From Mesorhizobium sp. ES1-1 (GTDB lineage: Bacteria; Pseudomonadota; Alphaproteobacteria; Rhizobiales; Rhizobiaceae), in assembly GCF_020164785.1 (NCBI RefSeq), contig NZ_JAIUGX010000009.1:62001-126000 (forward strand): DNA of 64,000 nt. Reading direction: 5' to 3'. Below are positions 59,604-64,000 of the stretch, in pieces. The first letter of the stretch is position 1, and the number at the start of each line of letters is the position of its first letter. The translations under genes were made by a program, and so were the position numbers. The notes below the pieces were generated by a model. That model searched no databases, was not told the DNA's origin, and saw only the letters and a program-made list of their open reading frames with translations.

Positions 59604-60410
59604 ATGGCGCCCCCCAAGTCCAAAGAGTCCCCCGATCGAGAAAATGAGACGCCGCCCGGGCGGCGCGACGGCTCCAATGCCAAGCCGCGTCCACGGCCGG
59701 TTCGTCGCTCGCCGCGCTACAGCCGGGCTGAGGTGCACGAGATATTCCGGCGGTTTTCCGTCCAGCGACCGGAGCCGAAAGGCGAGCTTGAGCATGTCAA
59801 CGCCTTCACGCTGCTGGTGGCGGTGGTGTTGTCGGCCCAGGCCACGGACGCCGGCGTCAACAAGGCGACGCGGGCCTTGTTCAAGGCGGCCGACACGCCA
59901 CAGGCGATGCTGGAGTTGGGTGAGCCCAGGGTCGGCGACTACATCCGCACAATCGGGCTTTGGCGCAACAAGGCCAAGAACGTCATCGCACTGTCGCAGG
60001 TGCTGATCCGTGATTATGGCGGACAGGTGCCTGACGACCGCGAGGAGTTGATCAAGCTGCCGGGCGTCGGGCGCAAGACCGCCAATGTCGTGCTCAACAT
60101 GGCCTTCGGCCAGCACACGATGGCGGTCGATACGCACATTTTCCGCATCGGCAACCGCCTTGGTCTGGCCCCCGGCAAGACGCCGGAGCAGGTCGAGCAG
60201 GGGCTGTTGAAGATCATCCCGGACGACTATATGCGCCACGCGCACCACTGGCTGATCCTGCACGGGCGATATGTCTGCAAGGCGCGCAAACCCGATTGCC
60301 CGGCCTGCGTGATCGCCGACATCTGCAAGGCCGATGTGAAAACGACCAGCATTCCCGCACCCCTGGTGCCAATCGCTCCACCCCAAACGGCGGTGGCCGA
60401 AACTCAATAG
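59604..60410 (+). CDS. nth: Endonuclease III
   Basis: 268 residues from the ATG at 59604 (GGAAGGA upstream). A basic N-terminal tail of about 45 residues precedes the glycosylase core, which has VNAFTLLVAVVLSAQATDAG and the helix-hairpin-helix LPGVGRKTANVVLNMAFG with the catalytic Lys. The catalytic Asp lies in MAVDTHIFRIGNRLG. The C-terminal [4Fe-4S] cysteines have the C-x6-C-x2-C-x5-C spacing (VCKARKPDCPACVIADIC). It removes oxidised pyrimidines and nicks abasic sites. Confidence 0.96.
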   Translation: MAPPKSKESPDRENETPPGRRDGSNAKPRPRPVRRSPRYSRAEVHEIFRRFSVQRPEPKGELEHVNAFTLLVAVVLSAQATDAGVNKATRALFKAADTPQAMLELGEPRVGDYIRTIGLWRNKAKNVIALSQVLIRDYGGQVPDDREELIKLPGVGRKTANVVLNMAFGQHTMAVDTHIFRIGNRLGLAPGKTPEQVEQGLLKIIPDDYMRHAHHWLILHGRYVCKARKPDCPACVIADICKADVKTTSIPAPLVPIAPPQTAVAETQ

Positions 60411-60556
60411 TCAGAGCGGAGCGCGCTATCGCGGCATGACCGCCGGGCTGTCGAGGATATTGCGAGCCGGGTTCTGGATGGCCGCGTGCCTCCTACTGGC
60501 CCTTGCCTCGCATCTGTTACTCGTTAGAGGCTGCTCCCTCATCAAAGCAGGGTCCC

Positions 60557-61120
60557 ATGGACAATTCACACGGCGTTCCGGTCATCGAAACAGCGCGGGT
60601 CCTGCTGCGGCCGCACCGGATCCAGGATTTCGATGCCTATGCCGCCATGTGGAGCGATCCGGTCGTCACCCGCTTCATCGGCGGCAAGCCGCGCACAAGG
60701 GAAGAAAGCTGGATGCGCTTCCTGCGCCATGCCGGCCTTTGGTCGCTGCTCGGCTACGGGTTCTGGGCCATCGAGGAGAAGGCGACGGGCAGGTTCGTCG
60801 GCGAGGCCGGATTTCACGACCTGAAGCGCGACATGGCACCGTCGATAGAGGGGGTTCCAGAGGCCGGCTGGGCGCTGGCCCCGGCGGTGCACGGGGCCGG
60901 CTTGGCCACCGAGATCGTGCGCCGTGTGCATGAGTGGGGGGACTTGCAGTTCGGACATGCGCGCACCGTCTGCATCATCGATCCCGGCAATACCGCTTCC
61001 CTGGGCGTTGCCATCAAATGCGGTTACAGCGAGGTGGTGCGGACGCTCTATCACGATGCTCCAACCATTCTGCTGGAGCGACGGCCAAGAGCGGCTGCGG
61101 AGGACGTCGCTGAAACCTAG
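60557..61120 (+). CDS. GNAT family N-acetyltransferase (RimJ/RimL-like)
   Basis: 187 residues from the ATG at 60557. It has the RimJ/RimL-type acetyltransferase pattern: VIETARVLLRPHRIQDFDAY, FWAIEEKATGRFVGEAGFHD, GWALAPAVHGAGLATEIVRR (acetyl-CoA loop) and IDPGNTASLGVAIKCGYSEV. It transfers acetyl to an amine of a protein or small molecule; the target is unknown. It is a single gene. Confidence 0.88.
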   Translation: MDNSHGVPVIETARVLLRPHRIQDFDAYAAMWSDPVVTRFIGGKPRTREESWMRFLRHAGLWSLLGYGFWAIEEKATGRFVGEAGFHDLKRDMAPSIEGVPEAGWALAPAVHGAGLATEIVRRVHEWGDLQFGHARTVCIIDPGNTASLGVAIKCGYSEVVRTLYHDAPTILLERRPRAAAEDVAET

Positions 61121-61207
61121 CCAAACAGCGGACCTGCTCGCGCCAGTGCCGGCCTTGCTGTTTAAGAACACCACTTGGCTCAGCCGATCGCTGCCGCAAG
61201 CCCGCTG

Positions 61208-61978
61208 TTAAGGCACCGCTTCCGCCTCGAGGCCCGCCCGCTCAAGCATTGACGCGTCTTCGCCGAAGGCGCGGGTCGCACGGGCAGCGGCCTCGAGCAG
61301 GGGCCGCCGCATGCGCCCAAGGAAAGCCGCGTCGACGCGTGTGCTGGGGCCGGCCAGAGTCAACGCGCCGATAAGGGCATGTCCCGGCCCCAAGACCGGG
61401 GCCGAGAGCCCCGCTGTATCCGGGTCGCGATCGCCGACACCGAGAAAAGTGCAGGTCCTGCGGATCGTCTCGTAAGGTTCGCCCTGCTGGCCGGAGAATG
61501 CCGCGAGCACGCGCCCGCCCGAGCCGGCCAGCAGAGGCAGCACGTCGCCCTCACGGACCGTGTAGCGGATCGGATGCTTGGATTCGACCCGATAGAGGCA
61601 GGTGCGAACGTCGCCGGAGCGGACATAGAAGGCAACGCTTTCCAGGCTTCGCTCGGAAAGATCGCGCATGATCGGCAGCAGTATATCGACAGCCACGACC
61701 GAGCGCTGATAGAGCGCGCCGAGGCGGAAAGCCCCGGCGCCGACACGGTAGCGTCCATCGTCGAGACGCTCGAGCAGCCTGCCGCGCAAAAGAGAGTTCG
61801 CCAACCGCAGGATCGTGCTCTTGTAGAGGCCGGTGCGCATCGCGATCTCGGCAAGGCTGAGCGAGCGGTCGGCGGTGGTGAAGGCATCCAGAATGGCCAT
61901 CGCGCGATCGAGAGCGGCAACGCCTTCGGCAGGCGCGCGCCGGATTATCGCGTTCGTCGATTTGCCTGGAGAGTCCAT
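61208..61978 (-). CDS. IclR-family transcriptional regulator
   Basis: 256 residues from the ATG at 61978. An N-terminal winged HTH (LDRAMAILDAFTTADRSLSL, AEIAMRTGLYKSTILRLANS) precedes an IclR effector domain (GALYQRSVVAVDILLPIMRD, VREGDVLPLLAGSGGRVLAA, LSAPVLGPGHALIGALTLAG). It is divergent from the tripartite tricarboxylate transporter genes with 187 bases between, and probably controls them in response to their substrate. The effector is unknown. Confidence 0.9.
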   Translation of the reverse strand: MDSPGKSTNAIIRRAPAEGVAALDRAMAILDAFTTADRSLSLAEIAMRTGLYKSTILRLANSLLRGRLLERLDDGRYRVGAGAFRLGALYQRSVVAVDILLPIMRDLSERSLESVAFYVRSGDVRTCLYRVESKHPIRYTVREGDVLPLLAGSGGRVLAAFSGQQGEPYETIRRTCTFLGVGDRDPDTAGLSAPVLGPGHALIGALTLAGPSTRVDAAFLGRMRRPLLEAAARATRAFGEDASMLERAGLEAEAVP

Positions 61979-62165
61979 CGAGGGTCTCGAATTTAAGATG
62001 GGTGGTTCGCAGCACCCGTGTCGCGCCGCCACGTCGTTCTGTCCAGCAGAATATCGTTCCCGTTGACAGAACTCGGTAACATCTGATTGAACTCGGGGTC
62101 ACGTGCCTCGATGCAGGCGCGTTTTGGCAGGCACCGGAGGAGGTGTCGTGATTTGGAGGAATCCC

Positions 62166-63143
62166 ATGCTGAACAGACGCAGGTTTTTGACCGGCACGGC
62201 GGTGGCGGGTGTCGCCGGCATTGCGGGGCTTCGCTTGTCACCCGCTTTCGCTCAAAGCGCTCCGCAGCTGCAGATCTTCGTGCCGGCGGCGCCCGGTGGC
62301 GGCTGGGACCAGACGGGGCGCACCATGGACCAGGTGATGCACACGGAAAAGCTCATCTCGGGCTCGCAGATCACCAATGTCGGCGGCGCCGGGGGCACGG
62401 TCGGGCTCCCGCAATTCATCAGCCAATGGAACGGCAAGGGCAACTCGCTAATGGTTGCCGGCATGGTGATGGTTGGCGCCATCATCGCCAACAAGGCAGC
62501 CAACAACCTGACGCAGGTCACGCCGATCGCTCGGCTCACCGGTGAATTCGAAGCCCTGGTAGTGCCGGCAGAATCGCCGTTCAAGACAGCGGCCGATTTC
62601 GTCGCGGCACTGAAGGCGGACGCGACAAAGGTGCCTGTCGCCGGCGGCTCGGCCGGCGGTTCGGACCATATTCTCTTCGGGCTGATCGCGAAGACGGTCG
62701 GCGTTGCGGCAACCAACCTGTCCTACGTACCGTTTGCAGGCGGCGGCGAGGCGCTTTCGGCGCTGCTGGGCAACCAGGTGGCTGCCGGCATCTCCGGCTA
62801 CGGCGAGTTCTCCGAGCAGGTCAAGGCGGGGGCGCTCAGGCTGCTCGCCATCTCGGCCGACAAGCGCCAGGATGGCATCGACGCGCCGACGTTGAAGGAA
62901 GCCGGCATTGATGTCGAACTGTTCAACTGGCGCGGTGTCTTCGCGCCTCCCGGTATTTCGGATGCGGACAAGGCGGCGATGATCGCGCTGGTCGAGACCA
63001 TGGCCAAGAGCGAGGCCTGGGCGAGCGAATGCAAGAACCGCAACTGGACGCAAATCCTGCTCACCGGCGACGATTATGCGAAATTCGTCGCCGAGGATTC
63101 GGCGCGCATCGAAGCCATCCTGAAGGATCTTGGCCTCGCCTGA
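62166..63143 (+). CDS. tctC: Tripartite tricarboxylate transporter substrate-binding protein
   Basis: 325 residues from the ATG at 62166 after GGAGGA. The twin-arginine-like signal (LNRRRFLTGTAVAGVAG, cleaved near AFA) targets it to the periplasm. The binding fold has LQIFVPAAPGGGWDQTGRTM, TNVGGAGGTVGLPQFI, PVAGGSAGGSDHI and YVPFAGGGEALSALLG. It captures a carboxylate for the TctAB channel. A hairpin terminator follows, so it is probably expressed more strongly than tctB and tctA. Confidence 0.93.
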   Translation: MLNRRRFLTGTAVAGVAGIAGLRLSPAFAQSAPQLQIFVPAAPGGGWDQTGRTMDQVMHTEKLISGSQITNVGGAGGTVGLPQFISQWNGKGNSLMVAGMVMVGAIIANKAANNLTQVTPIARLTGEFEALVVPAESPFKTAADFVAALKADATKVPVAGGSAGGSDHILFGLIAKTVGVAATNLSYVPFAGGGEALSALLGNQVAAGISGYGEFSEQVKAGALRLLAISADKRQDGIDAPTLKEAGIDVELFNWRGVFAPPGISDADKAAMIALVETMAKSEAWASECKNRNWTQILLTGDDYAKFVAEDSARIEAILKDLGLA

Positions 63144-63150
63144 TTTCCCC

Positions 63151-63177
63151 AAGGGGCGGTCCGATCCGCCCCTTTTC
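63151..63177 (+). terminator. Attenuating hairpin between tctC and tctB
   Basis: Stem AAGGGGCGG / CCGCCCCTT (63151-63159 with 63166-63174) with a 6-base loop and TTT after it. A partial terminator here would lower expression of the membrane subunits relative to the binding protein. Confidence 0.7.
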
Positions 63178-63233
63178 GCCATGCTCGGTAATCACGTCTG
63201 TATTCTTGGTCGACTATCCTGGGGAGGACGTCC

Positions 63234-63770
63234 ATGAGCACCACTAGCCAGCCATCGCCGCCACCTCGCCTTGCCGTGCCGGAATTGCTGGTCGGTATCG
63301 GGCTGCTGGTCTGCGCCGGGGCCGTGGCCTGGCAGACGCTGGCGATCCCGGTGTCACCACTCTACTCCAAGGTCGGTCCCACCGTTTTTCCCTATCTGAC
63401 CATGGTGGGCCTGGCGGTTCTTTCCCTGCTGCTGATCCTCGCAGCGTTCCGTGGCGGCTGGCAGCCCGAAGAGGAGAAGGAAACGCCGACCGACTGGAAG
63501 GCGATGGGCATCGTCGTCCTCGGCCTGATCGCCAATTTGCTGCTGATCCGGCCGCTCGGCTTCACCGCCGCATCGGTCGTCATGTTCGTTCTCGTCTGTT
63601 TCGGTTTCGGCTCAAGGCGCACAGTGCGTGACGCGTTGCTTGGCCTAATCCTGGCGCTTGCCGCTTATTTCGGCTTTGCCCGGGCGCTGGGGGTCAATAT
63701 CGGCGCCGGCTTCATCGAGAATCAGCTCAACACGGTGGTCGACGCGATCATCGGCGCGGTCGGAGGCTGA
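63234..63770 (+). CDS. tctB: Tripartite tricarboxylate transporter small membrane subunit
   Basis: 178 residues with four membrane helices (LLVGIGLLVCAGAVAWQTLA; VFPYLTMVGLAVLSLLLILA; AMGIVVLGLIANLLLIRPLG; ALLGLILALAAYFGFARALG). The helix number, length and position between tctC and tctA fit TctB. GGGGAGGACGTCC precedes the start. Confidence 0.9.
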   Translation: MSTTSQPSPPPRLAVPELLVGIGLLVCAGAVAWQTLAIPVSPLYSKVGPTVFPYLTMVGLAVLSLLLILAAFRGGWQPEEEKETPTDWKAMGIVVLGLIANLLLIRPLGFTAASVVMFVLVCFGFGSRRTVRDALLGLILALAAYFGFARALGVNIGAGFIENQLNTVVDAIIGAVGG

Positions 63771-63774
63771 CGCC

Positions 63775-64000
63775 ATGGACACGCTGGGCCATCTCGCGCA
63801 CGGCTTTGCCGTCGCTTTAACCCCGATCAACCTCATGTGGTGCCTGGTCGGCACGACGCTCGGCACGGCAATCGGCGTGCTGCCCGGGCTGGGGCCTGCA
63901 TTGACCATCGCGCTCCTCCTGCCGATCACCTACCAGGTGGCTCCAGAGGCGTCGTTCATCCTGTTCGCGGGAATCTATTACGGCGCCATGTATGGCGGCT
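63775..64000 (+). CDS. tctA: Tripartite tricarboxylate transporter large permease subunit, 3' end outside window
   Basis: The ATG at 63775, 4 bases after the tctB stop, opens a frame that runs off the window after 75 codons. The visible part is membrane protein: LMWCLVGTTLGTAIGVLPGL, then GPALTIALLLPITY and FILFAGIYYGAMYGG. The GVLPGLGP and YYGAMYGG motifs are characteristic of TctA, the channel-forming subunit of about 500 residues. Confidence 0.93.
   Translation, partial: MDTLGHLAHGFAVALTPINLMWCLVGTTLGTAIGVLPGLGPALTIALLLPITYQVAPEASFILFAGIYYGAMYGG

Noticed and set aside
60436..60556. Small membrane peptide between nth and the GNAT gene
   Set aside because: A hydrophobic start is readable, but the frame runs on through the GNAT gene in the wrong frame and has no ribosome binding site.
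1..64000. CRISPR arrays, tRNA or rRNA genes, insertion sequences
   Set aside because: No regularly spaced repeats, cloverleaf sequences, rRNA segments or transposase motifs were found by reading. A tool-based scan could still reveal a short element.

Overview
The window is about 64 kb of GC-rich, gene-dense chromosome from an alphaproteobacterium of the order Hyphomicrobiales (Rhizobiales), most likely Mesorhizobium or a close relative. The evidence is the gene content and order: the lptC-lptA-lptB-rpoN-hpf-ptsN block, a sppA-ihfB-lapA block, a cysG-DUF2849-cysI-cysH-DUF934 sulfate-assimilation operon, an ornithine-lipid gene with a Pho box, and an sRNA locus beside polA. Intergenic palindromic repeats of the rhizobial type are also present. 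I see no rRNA, tRNA, CRISPR array, prophage or insertion sequence. Assignments come from reading translated sequence and motifs; no database search was run.

Region 1 (1-10 kb) is the most unusual part. A MORN-repeat protein cut by the window edge faces a minus-strand cluster of five genes. These encode a Tat-exported caspase-like protein, a small periplasmic Cys-rich protein, a coupled single-pass membrane protein, a Sec-exported WD40-caspase protein and an exported Memo-like/CapA-like fusion. Together they look like an envelope-located orthocaspase system of unknown purpose.

Region 2 (10-24 kb) holds zur, polA, an sRNA of the alpha-r7/EcpR1 type, an M20 peptidase, an NrnC-type exonuclease, three small stress or membrane genes, a glycosyltransferase-like gene, an OafA-type acyltransferase, a class A PBP and an SDR. 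The PolA proofreading domain has lost its metal-binding residues in all three exonuclease motifs.

Region 3 (23-38 kb) contains a divergent oxidoreductase/AraC pair, a Kef-type antiporter, a host-attachment-family gene, the assimilatory sulfate-reduction operon (APS to sulfite to sulfide, with siroheme made by CysG), purC, a desaturase, grpE, a TRIC-type channel and olsB.

Region 4 (38-48 kb) contains a hybrid histidine kinase, an AcuI-like reductase, lspA, two overlapping RNA methyltransferase genes, a WYL regulator with a glyoxalase-fold gene, a frameshifted EVE-domain gene, an ornithine-cyclodeaminase-family gene, lapA, ihfB and sppA.

Region 5 (48-54 kb) is the LPS-export/sigma-54/ribosome-hibernation/PTS-Ntr cluster, ending in a terminator.

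Region 6 (54-64 kb) contains an Hsp20-DUF1150 pair behind an RpoH-like promoter and a ROSE-like RNA thermometer, a nucleoside hydrolase and ribokinase (nucleoside/ribose salvage), a tandem pair of unknown paralogues, Ada and Nth repair proteins, a GNAT, and an IclR regulator divergent from a tripartite tricarboxylate transporter (tctC-tctB-tctA). The last gene runs off the window.
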